NCBI RefSeq assembly: GCF_020382885.2
Contig: NC_058499.1
Location: 7,921,872-7,985,871 of the forward strand
Source of the DNA: Scatophagus argus
Taxonomy: Eukaryota; Chordata; Actinopteri; Scatophagidae
Reading direction: 5' to 3'
Length of the DNA: 64,000 nucleotides
Shown: positions 13,250 through 25,817 of the stretch, one piece after another
Layout: the number at the start of each line of letters is the position of its first letter
How positions within the stretch are numbered: position 1 is the stretch's first letter
Translations under genes and position numbers: made by a program
Notes under the pieces: generated by a model
What the model saw: only the letters and a program-made list of their open reading frames with translations
Told to the model about the DNA's origin: nothing
Databases searched by the model: none

Positions 13250-13560
13250 AACCAAAGGACTGGACAAGCTGAAATTTTAACCTGATGATGGTGCTGCGAG
13301 AGAAGATGAGGGATCACCAGAATCACTACATATCCTGTAGGGGTTATGAACGTCATACAATAGCTGTCAAGACATCTCACTTAAAATCACAAATGTCAGC
13401 CTCATGGTGATGGTAAAGGAAAAGTGAGTAGGATTCAACCTGTCCTGTGGGGATCCATGGATGTCACTTTGTAGCAGTTGTTGAGAAATTTCATTCTGCA
13501 CCAAGTAAACGTGCCGACAGACTAATATTGCATCCGTGCAGCTATGCTGTATCTATGCTA
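13250..13560. repeat. Interspersed repeat, 'GGACAAGCTGAAATTTTAACCT' type
   Basis: It contains 'ctggacaagctgaaattt', 'atcaccagaatcacta', 'agctgtcaagacatctcact' and 'gtagcagttgttgagaaatt', then a decayed tail of AGCTATGCTGT-like words to about 13560. The same family appears in the opposite orientation at 16335-16760 and around 53465-53890. It is a common percomorph dispersed repeat with no coding capacity. Confidence 0.5.
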
Positions 13561-14094
13561 TGCTATTAAGCTTAGCATTGCTACAGCATAGCTACGTTTC
13601 ACTACTTTCTGTTAGTTTACAACAAGAAATGTTAACAGTTACTCAGGACAGAGGAACAGGTCTTAGGACCCCCTGCACCTCGTGTGCCCATGGGCCTGCA
13701 CAGGTAGGCCTGTTCAGTAATTCATTCATGCTGAGAGGACTGTCAAAACCTGTACAACTATTTTATTTATCGTACCCAAACTGCCATTAGCTCAGGCATA
13801 AGCACAACCCAGTGGTTTAACTTCAAACCTTCATGGGTGTCACAGAGGAGGACCATGTCAGCTTAGATTTTTAGGTTTTGTGGTTTCCACATCATGATAG
13901 TCAATGATGTATGTGCATATAAATATATTTCCTGGCCCAGGTCTTGCTGCCTGTATGGGAAACCTGTAGGGATGGCTCTCAGTCGAAAGCACTTTCTCCA
14001 TTTGTCAGCCTCTGACAGGCTCTCTCACCAGTGGAGCTGCATGCACTGCAAAAAATTACCATTTTGACAAGTTACATGGTCTTATACTAAGCTG

Positions 14095-14430
14095 TTAAAA
14101 GGAAACTGAAGCAATTAGTTAATTAGTTGATTAAACGTTCAACAGAATAACCTATGATGACTGTTTAAATCACCTTTCAAAAACTTCAAGTATTTTCTAG
14201 TTTCAGCTTCTGCTGTGTGAGAATTTGCCACTTTTCTTTGCTTTGTATCCTTGTAAATTGAATATCTTTGTTCTTAAGGCTGCTGAAGGCATTTTACAAC
14301 ATCCACTTGAGCTCTCTGACACTGTGATGGCGATGATTCTGTCCTCCAATGTTTTATAAACTAAACTGTTAAACAATTAACTAAGAAAATAATAAGAAGA
14401 TTAAATTAATTGAAACATTGATATAACTGA
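14095..14430. repeat. AT-rich interspersed repeat, near full length
   Basis: It starts 'gaagcaattagttaattagt', carries the core 'cagcttctgctgtgtgagaatttgc' region and 'cttgtaaattgaatatctttg', and ends with 'taactaagaaaataataaga' and 'gattaaattaattgaaacat'. The order of words matches the opposite orientation of the repeat at 7675. Confidence 0.55.
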
Positions 14431-15055
14431 ATACTAAGAGGACTAAAAAAGTCCAGTTTTCTTGAGACAAGTGGTTCTTAATCATTAATTAATAAGGAAA
14501 GTTTTTTTTGTTGTTGTTGTTGTTGTTTTTTTTTTTTGAAAAAGCCCTGTTTAATGTTCAGAAAGACTTAATAGAAAGATTGATTGACTCAGTGAGGTGG
14601 ATATTTTTTGCAGTGTGCACAACTCTCAGCTGACCCACACGGGCCTTTACTGTAAATTCCACCAGCAGTCCAGTTAATGTCCTGGGGAGGAAAACTGACA
14701 TGCTCCTCCATCATCCAACAATATGTAATGGCTCTGCAGGGGGCATCTGTGTGTACAGTGAGTTATGTCCAATAATGTTTTGTTGTCCTCTTCTGCAATC
14801 TTGGAGAAAGGAACACATCCTACTGCATGTTTTATTTTCTTATTTTCCTTGGCTTTTTCTCTCGAAGACATCACAGCTATTGATGAGTCATCAACATTTA
14901 ACCCGAGCATCAGAGGCCACAATATGTCATATAAGATTTAGATCTGAAAGACGTTTCAGTCTTAAACTTAAGATGGTGAGACGTCCAGTTAAATGAGTGA
15001 GACTGAGCTACAGGATTGGGAGTGGAGGCATCATGGTCAAATGACTGGATCTATT

Positions 15056-15830
15056 ATATTTAAAGGAACAGTTCTACATTTTGGAAAATTTGTTTTCTTA
15101 GATTAGGTAATCAATACCATTCTCATATCTGTACGATAGGTTGGCCAGCTGTCAGTTAGCAACAAAATCTATGTAGTATCTGGAAATTAGTATGATTGAT
15201 GTTTTCTTGGACTTTGGAGACTAGAATGTTGTTTTACTGAGGCCCTTCAGTAAATATGTCCCAAGTCCAAGTTTAGATGGGGGTCCCAAGTTTCAAAGGT
15301 ATGTGTGATATAGGAAGGTGGTCTCTCTTCCCCCTCTCTTTGTGTTTGGAAGGGTCAATGTCCAGATGAATACTCTTGCAGACAACCAATATATAAAAGT
15401 GGAGGGTTAGAGATGATTCAGTAGTGTGGTTCTATTGGCCTGAATCCACTCACATGCATGTAATTGATGTGACTGCTTTGTAATAAACCTGTTTATGTAA
15501 CCAAGATGGTGTCAGCGGAGATCTCTTTCAACATCTTTACATCATCGCTATCCAATATACAACATTTACACCTCTAATTAACATGGTGTACAGTATATGA
15601 TCAAAGTGACAGGTCTTGGTTTTATGGGATTGTTAAATAGTGTTCATCAACTCTTTAGAAAGAGTCAGACTAGTTGTGAGCCCCTATTTCCAGTTTTTGT
15701 CCAAAGCTAAGCTAACTGGCTCCCGGCTCTGGTTTCAATTTTAACGTACATACAAAAGTATCCCTCTTCCTCACCTAATTCTTGGTAAGAAAACAAATTT
15801 TCCTGAATGCTGAAGCATCCTTTTTAAAGA
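15056..15830. mobile_element. Inverted-repeat element interrupted by a solo-LTR-like block
   Basis: The ends are imperfect inverted repeats: 'ggaaaatttgttttctta' at about 15082-15099 matches the complement of 'taagaaaacaaattttcc' at about 15786-15803. 'ccagtttttgtccaaagctaagctaactgg' words near 15690-15720 are typical of a common fish dispersed repeat. The middle (about 15190-15545) is foreign to that repeat and carries CCAAT (15386-15390), TATAAAA (15392-15398) and AATAAA (15482-15487) in the order and spacing of an LTR promoter and poly(A) site. No gag/pol coding is present. LTR ends and target duplication could not be fixed. Confidence 0.45.
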
Positions 15831-16334
15831 CCATCACTTTTCCCACCAGCAACCCTGAAGACGTCAACTGCTAAACCCTTTCTCCAGCGTTACAGTGACC
15901 TGACATGCATAAATGAGGCTGAAGTTGTGTATCTCTCAGTACGGTACCTCATGCTTTGTGGTGATATCCTGCTGTGGTTTTGTATTTGCCAGCCTCCTTG
16001 AGCTCTGTGTGGTGATGTAATTGAAGCAGAAAGGTCACAGCGCCAATTTCGTTGATGTTAAGTTTTGAATTTTCTGCCTCAGACAAGCATGCTGACACTG
16101 CACACTGAGCAGGAGGAGCATGTAAACTGAGATCCACATCTCCTGATACCACAAGGACATATGCAGAGTGGGAGCACCGATAACAGATTCTACCACAGCT
16201 GGATAGATTGGGTTAGAAAGAAAAGAGAGTGACAGCACTTTAATTTTAGACTAACTGAACAACTCTGCCATTAAGCTGTGACATTTCTGCTAGTTTTGGC
16301 CTGCTAGTAGCATGTCTCCAGAGTAGGCAATGTG

Positions 16335-16760
16335 GGGTGATTGGTCCACTACTTTGGTCCTGACTGAAATATCTCCACAACTATTAACTCTAAAAGTTTA
16401 TTCAAAGTTTGTACAAGCACCAAGGATGCTACCTACTTACCTTCAACCCTCAGGCTTTTTCTCTATAGTGTCTTCATAAGGCTGGCATTTGAGTTTTTGA
16501 GGGAAACGTCTCGACAATAACTGGATGGATTGGCATCAAGTTTGGTTGTTTCCCAAACTTGTTTTTGTTTAAGACCAAATACTTGCAAACCTGATGAGAC
16601 TGACATTAGCCCCAGATCTTCTGTCTGTTTTGTGCTAATTAGCCAATATTAGCATGCCAACTAAACTAAGATTGTGAACATGATAAACATCATACCTGCT
16701 AAACATTAATATGTTAGCGTTGTCATTATGGCAATTAGCATTTAACTGAAGTCCTACTCT
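16335..16760. repeat. Interspersed repeat, opposite orientation to 13250
   Basis: 'ggtccactactttggtcctgactg', 'gaaatatctccacaacta' and the tail 'gtgaacatgataaacatcat' with repeated AGCAT/TTAGC words are diagnostic of the same dispersed family as 13250-13560. Both ends are degraded. Confidence 0.5.
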
Positions 16761-19224
16761 GGCAAAGTAAACCTGTCTGTATTCTTGTTTCTTTTCATGG
16801 ATGGATGACTAAATGGACTGATCAGTTTAGAGATTGATTATTTTATGGGCATATGGAGGGAAGGTAGACAAGCAAACATATTTATGCTTGGTTATAGTCA
16901 GTATTTTCTTCCAAACTTCTTTCCTATCATTTTGTGATGGAAGACACTACACTACATGTCAAGTCAATGGCAACGGGAAAAACATGTAAAAAGAAAAGTG
17001 GATAATTCATGAGAAACTAATTCCTTGTAATCCTACAGCTACCACCTTCACTAAGATTCTATCATGTTTTCTGTATCTCCACAGTTCTGTAGGGCTGTCA
17101 GTGACCTGAGGTAAAGAGGTACATTTAACCGGCCTGAGTTTCACAGAGACCATTTGTGGACTTCCACAAGGACGAGAAAATTATGGACATGCCCTTAATT
17201 ATTAAACAAGTGTGTCAGCAGCCTGGCCTGATGGAGGTAATGCAAAGAGGAAGTGGGCCAGAGAGAGGGCCTCTGGGATCAAGGGGATAGGAGAGGCTGG
17301 TGGTCTCGGACCTGGGGGTGGGGTAGTGTTGGGCCCAAGGGCTTTAGCTCGAGCATGGGAGATCCAATAATGCTGGCAAAGCCATTTTGCACATTGTTAA
17401 CATTCTGAAACCTACAGTAGATTAGGTTGTAAGAGGTGAACTAGTTTGCACAGGCATCTCAGTGATTTGGTTTTACACAGCGATAAAGCCAACACCAGAG
17501 GACACTTGTGATTTGATACAGAGTAATCACACGATACTGTGCATACACAGCTGATTGGGCCACAATGAAAAGGCCCTTGAGAAACTTTTTGGATGACGTC
17601 AACAGGAATGGCATGGCTTTTTTGTACAAGGGATATGAGATGAGTGTCTGTCTTCAAAGACATCGATCGGGGAATATCAAGTGAGCAAGAGGCCTGACTC
17701 AGGGAAATCATTTATGTGTGTATGTGTGTGTGTGTGTGTGTGTGAGAAAGAGAGAGTCTGTGTGTGAGAAACAAAATGAAAGACAGAGCCATTGAGGGGA
17801 TGAGCAAAGGCAGTCCAGTCATAGTACATTTGTTTGCAGGCATGGCTGTACGCATTCATTCCTTCAGAAAAACACATTTTCTTAACAGCTGATGAAAGAC
17901 TTTTCATTCAAAGAGATGTTTGTACAGTTGTAATATAGAGCATGGAGGGTGGACCACTGTCTCTAAGCTCAGTGGAGGCTTGCTGCACCTCTGACTGACA
18001 GCAGCTCAATTAGTCCAACATGCTGATCAGGGATTACCAAGACAGTGGCTTAAACCACAATTTCAATTACAAAAGCTTCACATTTGCATGTGGGGGCTGA
18101 CAGGTGGGTTCATGTGTAGACCCTGAAATGTTCAACAAAACTGTACCAGTGAATGAGTAGTCTGAAGGATGGGTCTGATGATATTATGTATTTTTTGACC
18201 TGGTGGACAAATCCATGAAAAGTCAAGGGATCCTGACATGTACTATTTGTGAAGCCAAAGGCTGATGTATCCTATTTCTCTGTGCCATAGACCTCTACTG
18301 TTGTTCAAAAACCATTTCAAAACAAATCGTTGACACAGATCCTTGCACTGGGTGAAATGTCGATTTCTTACAGTAAGCATGGGCACTGCAGTTCATTTTG
18401 AGCCATCGAAAAAAGTCCCCAACAAACACACAATTTACTCCTGTTTACTTAAGACCGCTCCTGCTGCTTTGGGATATTATTCAGCTTTTTTAAAAAATGA
18501 AACCATATCATATCAATGTCTTCAGTGGCAATATTCATTTTTATTTGGCAGTAAAAATAACATGAAATATCACCAAGCTTAACTTTTAAACCACACTGAC
18601 CGCAGATCAGTCAGTACAAACTAGTGCTCTGCCTTGAAGTCAAAAATTGTTTGAACCCAAAAGCTTTAAATCAAATTTAAGTGGAGATTCCAAATTTCCA
18701 AAGAAACCAAACATATCAGTTTGACTTTTGAGAAAATGCATCTAAAATGACGCAGATTGTTCTCTTTTGTTTGAATAGTTTTAATATTTCACTGTGTAAA
18801 TATGGAGCGTCCATGAGGAGTTGTTTTGTTTGTTGTTTGTGTTGTGTGTTTTGCGATCACATAGCGACAGCTGAGCAAGCTATAAACCTAACACTGACAC
18901 ATCGCCTGTTTGGATCTCCAACAGTTATGGAGCAACATTAGCATTCAGTCTCAGTCATTCAGTTGTATTCATGTTTCTGACCACCTGTCAAATCTGCACA
19001 ATATTTACTCTTAGGTGTAAGAAGAGCTGCACAGTTAGGTGATAATTCTCTGTTTGTTTGTTTGTTACTGCAAACAACATCTTTCACATTACGCATTTAT
19101 TCCACTACTAATGAAATATTGATTAGTGCAGCTTGGAAAAAAACACACACACACTCGCTATAAATGGCCGCAGAGGACATAGAAAAAGTAAACATGACTT
19201 GTCTGACATGGTTGGATCCTTGAA

Positions 19225-19680
19225 TCTGTGAGTGTGTGTAGGTCAAGTCAGAGAGGGAAAGAGAAAACTAACGTCAGCCGGCGTGATGTTTCCTCTGCGA
19301 TGACTGAGCGCCTCTACAGTCCAGTGGATCTTCATGCACTCATGAGAGGGAGAAAGAGGGAGGGAGACAATAGCAGACAGATGGAGAGAGAGAGAGAGAA
19401 TGTGTGTGCAGGAAGAGTGGGACGGGCGCCAGCCCCCGCCACCTCCTTACTGCTGCTGCCTGCAGGGTGAGGAATGCTGCATTTCCTGGGGGCAATGCAG
19501 AGGACAAGAAGGAAGAGGCTCACTTCAGCTAAGGTCGCCATGCAGCAAACTCAGAACACGGCTGCTGACACGGAGAGCCTGCGGCAGAAAGAGAAACCGA
19601 AAGGGACGGATGGAGAGAGAGAGAGAGAGAGAGAGACAGGGAGAGAGAGAGACAGATGAGCTGCAGCATTCAGTGTGATG
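19225..19680. other. CpG- and GA-rich patch of unknown function
   Basis: This patch is locally richer in CpG and purines than its surroundings, with GA tracts at about 19382-19400 and 19612-19655. Open frames on both strands are low-complexity (RERERE or Ser/Leu-rich) and match nothing I know. It could be a promoter or first exon of an unannotated transcript, or just simple-sequence expansion. Confidence 0.3.
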
Positions 19681-20064
19681 CCTCTGCTGTCCAATGTTCT
19701 CCACAAATATTCAGCTTCAGGCCATCAGAGAACACAAGTGGAACTGAAACATTTTCACACCCCCCAAAAAATGCACCCACGTGTTTCGGTTGCATCGCTT
19801 GATCGTCCTTCAGCTGTTCTATGACTGGACGTGTTTGTTTGTTCACTGGTTGAGGGTGACCGCCCCCGACAGCTGCGTGCGTTTAATGTGAGAAGACTTC
19901 TTTTATCTGACATGTTGTCAAAGTCACACTCTCAGAACCAGCGAATCTCACTGATTTAGAGTATTCTTTAAAAGGTTGTATATGAAGTAAATTAATGGCA
20001 AAACCCTAAACTTAGTATCTCAAATCTACTCTGAAGAGATCATTTATACAAATGAATAGTCAAG

Positions 20065-20318
20065 CAACAGAAGTGTTAGGCAACTGTTTCAAGAATCGAT
20101 TAATTTTTAAAGCGGAAAATACCAAATATTCCAGTGTACCAACTTCTCAAATGTGAGGCCTTTCTTTGTCTTATGTGATAGTACAATGAATACACTTACA
20201 TTCTGGACTGTGAGTCAGACAAAACAAGCAGCGTGAAGATGTCACAGTGTGACTTCACATTTGTTTCAGGCACTTTCTAGGTCATTAATGGAAATAATTG
20301 TTGGTTGCAGCCCTACTA
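20065..20318. repeat. AT-rich interspersed repeat, 3' end intact
   Basis: 'aagaatcgattaattttt', 'acttctcaaatgtgagg', 'cagacaaaacaagcagc' and the terminal 'gttggttgcagccctact' identify the same family as 7675 and 14095. It lies just outside the inferred 3' end of kcna1. Confidence 0.6.
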
Positions 20319-20749
20319 AGTCCAGAGTTTCACACTGAGCACATGTAAAACACCTCAGAGTCACACTCCTATGGGTTTAAGCATGTGTTCCGTGAATACA
20401 GGAGGAAGCAGAGAAAGGAGAGGAGCTCTTCAGGCTCCTGAGGTGTGTAATAACTTGCAGGGAATGACAGAAGTAAGTGGACCTCTCCTGGGACAGGAGG
20501 ATTAGTGTAGAACCATTACCTTAGCCCCGTGAATCACTGCTAATGGCTTCGGTGAGAGGGTACTGTAGTGCAGAGGTGGGACACATTTAGATTGAGACCT
20601 CGAGCTCTGTAGCACATTTCTCTTGTCAGTGCTGTGCAGAAAAACCTGTGAAAATTTAGTGTACAAGATGGTCTTATTTATGTATCTTTCGTGCAGGTCC
20701 ATAGTGTAGATATGCACACCCCCATCCCAAGCCAAAATGAGCATACACC

Positions 20750-23700
20750 AGCAGATCCTTAAAAATTTATTGAAGTTAATGTAAGGTGAAATCATAAGTG
20801 AAAAAAAAAAATAAAATAACCCTTGCATAGATCACAGACCATGCCTTTGTCATCATCTGACAAACTGAACACATTGTAGCATAATCCTTGGAAAACACAA
20901 TGATGTGACAATGACGGCTGGATTAGATAACACAGTCAGAGTTTGGTTTACTTGTGGATGAAAAGAAGAGTTCAACAGTCCTGCTCCAAAACTTCCAAAC
21001 CTGTGCATTCCTGACAGAAAAGACAAACTCATAGCCATCACACTTTAAACACAAACAAGATCTTCGCATCAACAATCACCTTTGGCAAGCAAGGTGCACA
21101 ACATCCCAATGATTTATCCTGTTCAGTGCCTCCTGGGCAGGCAGGAAGTAGTCCAATATCAAAACCTTTCGCAAACAAGAATCCCTTAAAACCAGTGTAG
21201 TACAGAGGAAGGTGTGTGGCACAGGCCCTGCTTAGACATGATTGGGCTTGTTTCACACAACACAGTATCACTACAGTCTAGACTGAGAAGAAAAAATGGG
21301 CAAAATGTCGCTTGAAAGTTTCAGTCCTAGATTAGAGATAAAGTTTGAGAAACTAGCCCTTAATGTCCTCACATTCAGAGCCCTCGCAAGCACAACCTGA
21401 AAATCACACACAGACGCTGACAGCGGCTCGGATACCCAGCGCCACGAGGTCAGCGCTAAGGTGCTTTTAAAGAAATCCAGCAGAGGACACGTTTCACAAC
21501 AACTTCTGAACAGGGCCTTACAGGAAGCCTTGGTGCAGATGAAAGCAAGGGTTTCTTTTTTTTGTTTTTGTTTTTTTTTGAAATGATGCAACTGTATTGT
21601 GGTTCATCCACAGTTTGAAAGGCAAAACTCATGCAGTCTTCCATCGACCATGCAGTTTTTTGCGATTAGTAGGTTTCTGTAGAGATACATTATAGCAGTA
21701 GGCTCAGCAGCGGCAACTGGAAAAACATGAACGTGGTGTTTGAATGAATCCTGTTTTTCTTCTCAAAACCACAAAGACAAAACTAACCCTAACTGTATTT
21801 TTTTTCTTTTTAGTAGTTACACTTCTTGTCAGTATCATTTAGTGTATAGTAATTGATCATAATAAAGTAGTTTCATTATCATGGCTTGCCAGAGGAACAT
21901 ATAGTCTTTGATATTCCAGTATATGGCATGTTCTCACTATATCAGTCATGAAACAGTGCCACCATAAATCAAAAGGAAAAAAACACACACATTAAAATAG
22001 TTTTTTAAATAAGTAATTGAGTAATAGTTGTGTTGTTTTTCTCTATCTTATTATAGCTAAATTGCATTGTGTTCTCACAACATTTCATGTTTTTTTCTTA
22101 TAGTTTAATTAGGTTAATGTTGTCATTTTTTAAGATCTTCTGGCTTGTGTTTGTTTGCAGAAGCACGGCATATAACAGTAAGCTAAAAAAAAAAACAAAT
22201 GAGCATGTAAAATATTTTAGGCACCTTTTCTGACTCGCATAGCTGATCAGTTCAGTGAACTGATGATAGATCCTCTCTAAGTGCATTATGGGCTGTCCCT
22301 TTGGGACTGTGTTATAGGTTCAACCGAACCCTTCAGCAGCTTTTCTTCCTGACGGCAAAACCACTCCAGTCCAACCTGGGTGGTTAATGGGGACTGCCAT
22401 TATTAAAAAGCCTATATTTGGATTTTTCACGGGTTTCTTTCAATAAAACATCAGCCTCTACAATCGACCCGACTGACCTTACAAAATCAGAGAACAGAAG
22501 GTAAGAGGTTGGTACACAAACAGCCCTGTTGTAAGTTATCCGTCGAGTGATCGCAGCTTCTCTGACATTCAAAATAGATTTGTTTTTCTATTTTTTTACA
22601 AAGAGCATCTAAGAAACGGGCGATCTGTTATTCTATTGCTGTTAAGAATGTATGATTCTGTTGAGAAACTGAATGCATAGCACCATCCACGCATGCCCTC
22701 ACAGCTACAGTAGCCACAGCACTGCCAATGTGAGGCGTATCGTTTGTATTTTCTTCACCTCACTTTCAGCTCATTCCTGCAAGGCATGCTGCACACTTTC
22801 AAGCATGAGTCAAATGAGAAACTTGCGACCAAAGTGAAAAATTTCCTGATAGCTGCATTTATGAGACTACTACAATTTCCTTATATTGTTCTATCTATAG
22901 TAATATAATACATGGTACTGGGTATTATTGGTGTCCTTCTGTACGAGAAGCCATATACAAACTGAAGATCCCTGACACAAATATGTTTTTTTTTTGTTTA
23001 TTGGTTTGTTTTCTCTTTTTTTTTTGCTCTCTTGACAAGTCACCGACATCTAGTGAGGCTCTTGAATTTTTACCCTACCTGAGGCAGGCGCTCATTTACA
23101 GTACAGTACAGTACAAAGATCAGGCCCAAACAAAATAACAAACAGTGCCCTAAACTAACCAACCTGCCACCAGTAACAGAACAGCAACGTTACTACAGAA
23201 CGGAGAAAGTCTTATCTAAAACAATTAACAAAGGCTTGCTTCAGCTGATGCTTCAGGTAATGTGTGATGTGACGAGATAACGATGGTAGTCCTGTTCTAG
23301 CACCACAAAGGATAGCCATCGCATCAACGGAAACAACTATGACATTCAAGTAGCACTGCAGTAGAGCTGGGTTTTTTTTCTCTTTGCAAGACCTTGTCGG
23401 GAGAGTGCTAAATAAAAAATGAGAATACAGTACAAAATCTTACTATCATTTGAGTGAATTCATCTCACTACTGAGTGTAGATTGATGTACAGTAGCTAGA
23501 GATTTTCAAGTAGTCATTCCAATCTGCCCAAATCTGCAGTTTGCCTGTCTGGAACAATATGCTAAGAAACAATGCACCGTTTGTAAGGAAGCAAAGTGAA
23601 AAAGAAAAGGAAAAAAAAAACGGTTCAAGCAACAGAACAAAATGATTGTGCAAAAAGATGGGCTGCACTTCGCTGTGCGCCATAATGCCCATGGATAGCA

Positions 23701-25817
23701 GGATGACAGATCTAAAAACTGTAGCAAAATGTCTCCACCGTTTTAAACGTGTGTGCGCATGTGTATTGAAACACATTCAGTGGTGCTTCTGTGACACAAC
23801 AACAGTAACTTTAAATAGCATTATTTCTGAGGAGCTAACATATAAAACAATCAATCTCATCCAGGTCGGAGAGCCAAGCAATCTCTACAAACTCTCAAAT
23901 GAATGTTCTGATTGTGCGCAGCTTTAAGTGAAAATGAAGAGCGGGATTGTGGTACACTATCTGCCCTAAGTGCTTGTGTAAAGGCTATGCTTCGGGACTC
24001 TCACATTCAACGCTGCATGACTGCAGTTTACACTTAAGGTTCCATTTGCATTATGGTATAGGAAGCCCTGCATTGAAGCTTGCAGCTCTGCAGCAAGTTT
24101 GCAATGACCTCACTGAGGTAGAGACCCTGAAAGGATGCATGGTGCACAAACAAAAACGACAGAAATAAAATATGTTTAAAACCTATGGATATTCCCTTTT
24201 GAATTGGATTGGTAAACATGCAGAGTACAATAGATTTCTGCTTTAGGGCGTAATTAAGTGCATGACAGCATGAAAACTGGGTTGTGCATAACAGCCATGG
24301 ATCATCGTTTTTTTTTTCTTTCTTTCTTTTTTGTCCACAATCACCTGCTCATCTGGCATCATTAACATCATAACGAACAGCATACCAATACAAGAACAGA
24401 AGGTAAACCAGCTCTGCTCAACCTCACAAATCCCATCGTACAGAGAGGCACTTTCACTGGTCCTGTTGGTGAAAGGGATAAAGGCACTAGCAACTAATGT
24501 CAGGAATCTCTGTACTATGAGGTGAAATTTTGGTATTGATTCCAAACCAATGTGTACTAAAATTTGACGTGGGAATGGAAGCGTGACTAATGGTGTGTTA
24601 ACATTTCTTGTTCAGAGAACATCCATGCACTGCACTATTGATGTAATACTGTAATTGGTGCTTATTATGCTTATATGCATTTTGATAGTGTTTATTCAGT
24701 TTCTTTGACTACTTTTAAATTAGAAACTCTGCATCCTCAGGGTGGGTTTGGCTATATTTGATCGCAATTCAGAAACATCCAGAATCTGACTTCTTTAGTT
24801 TCCTTGACAAAAGGGCACTGCAGAGTGCCTGAATTGCAACAAGCTGTATACTCATGTCATGCATTAAATAGGATACAAAAGTATCTCAGTCGACAGACTA
24901 TAATGCAGATTACTTTTTTCATGCTATGATCTCATTTATGTACTGTTCCCTAAAGATTTAACATTCAATTTCTATACTTCTAAATGCTCAGCATCTCAAA
25001 TTAAAAACTCATCCAGTGCACTCAGTATGAAAACGGGTGAGAAGGGGTGGATGGAAGTATCCAAAAGAACATCCTTTCCATTATGTGAGATATGTCTCGT
25101 GCATGCCGTTATCAAAATGGAAAGTCTGTAATCATGCTAGAGTGAAGCTCACTTTATCATTGTGCTGTGCTGCATCTAAAGGGCATGGCATTGAATCACT
25201 TGGTGATATCACATTTACAGCATCTGCTGGAAAACAGCAGCATTGCAGATGTCCGTGAAGCATGTAGATCACCATCTGTTTACATCCAAACAAGAGAGAT
25301 CAGTCTTCCTCCTATAAGGTGCTTTGCTGAATAGTAGATCCTTCGTAGGGAGAGAGGAGACGAGATGGGGGGTGGGGAGGGGGTGAAGGTTCACCAAACT
25401 TCTTGGCGCTTACCACTTGGCTGCAGATGCTTGCATGTCTCTGCAGACTTTTTCTGATGCATTGTGCAACTTGCTGAAATGTTATCTGTACTCCATGCAT
25501 AAGATTTTAATAACCACGCCGTCAACTGATAAGACAGTGTGTGCTCTGCGTCCTCCAGGGAGCCGTATGGATGCATAATAATTGATGATTTATTTTTTGA
25601 TGTACCAATATATTTGTAGGATCATGGGAATTAATTATTCTATCTACCTGTCATATACTCTAAGAGCTTTGCTTATTCTGTGTCCTTTCTATATAGCTGA
25701 GCATAGATGTAGGCCTAATGCCATAGAGTGTTTTGGGGAGGTAAATGAAGCATTCCTTACTGATGGTCTACTCCACATATCACAGTCCCATAGAGATCCC
25801 AAGGTCCTAACTTGTGT
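20750..25817 (-). other. kcna1: Probable long 3' UTR of kcna1
   Basis: About 5 kb downstream of the kcna1 stop contains no recognised coding sequence and, unlike the flanks, none of the dispersed repeats seen elsewhere. It holds A/T runs and a GTACA reiteration near 23098-23120. Mammalian KCNA1 also has a multi-kilobase 3' UTR. The extent is inferred from the poly(A) signal at 20766-20771; an earlier AATAAA on the - strand at about 25589-25594 could give a short alternative form. Confidence 0.45.
20766..20771 (-). terminator. Candidate distal poly(A) signal of kcna1
   Basis: TTTATT on the + strand reads AATAAA on the - strand. Going downstream on that strand, GT-rich words follow ('gctggtgtatg', 'ggggtgtgcat'), as expected of a cleavage site. 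Confidence 0.4.

Larger units (their letters stand above)
10166..19200. other. Gene-poor interval between cnot4 and kcna1
   Basis: No exon of a known gene was recognised on either strand. Short open frames lack homology, good start context and splice partners. The DNA is mostly AT-rich, broken up by interspersed repeats listed separately (10725-10830, 13250-13560, 14095-14430, 15056-15830, 16335-16760) and simple repeats: (CA)n at 11536-11555, (GTT)n near 14508-14528, (GT)n at 17714-17745. In mammals KCNA5 lies downstream of KCNA1; no channel sequence was found here. Confidence 0.6.
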
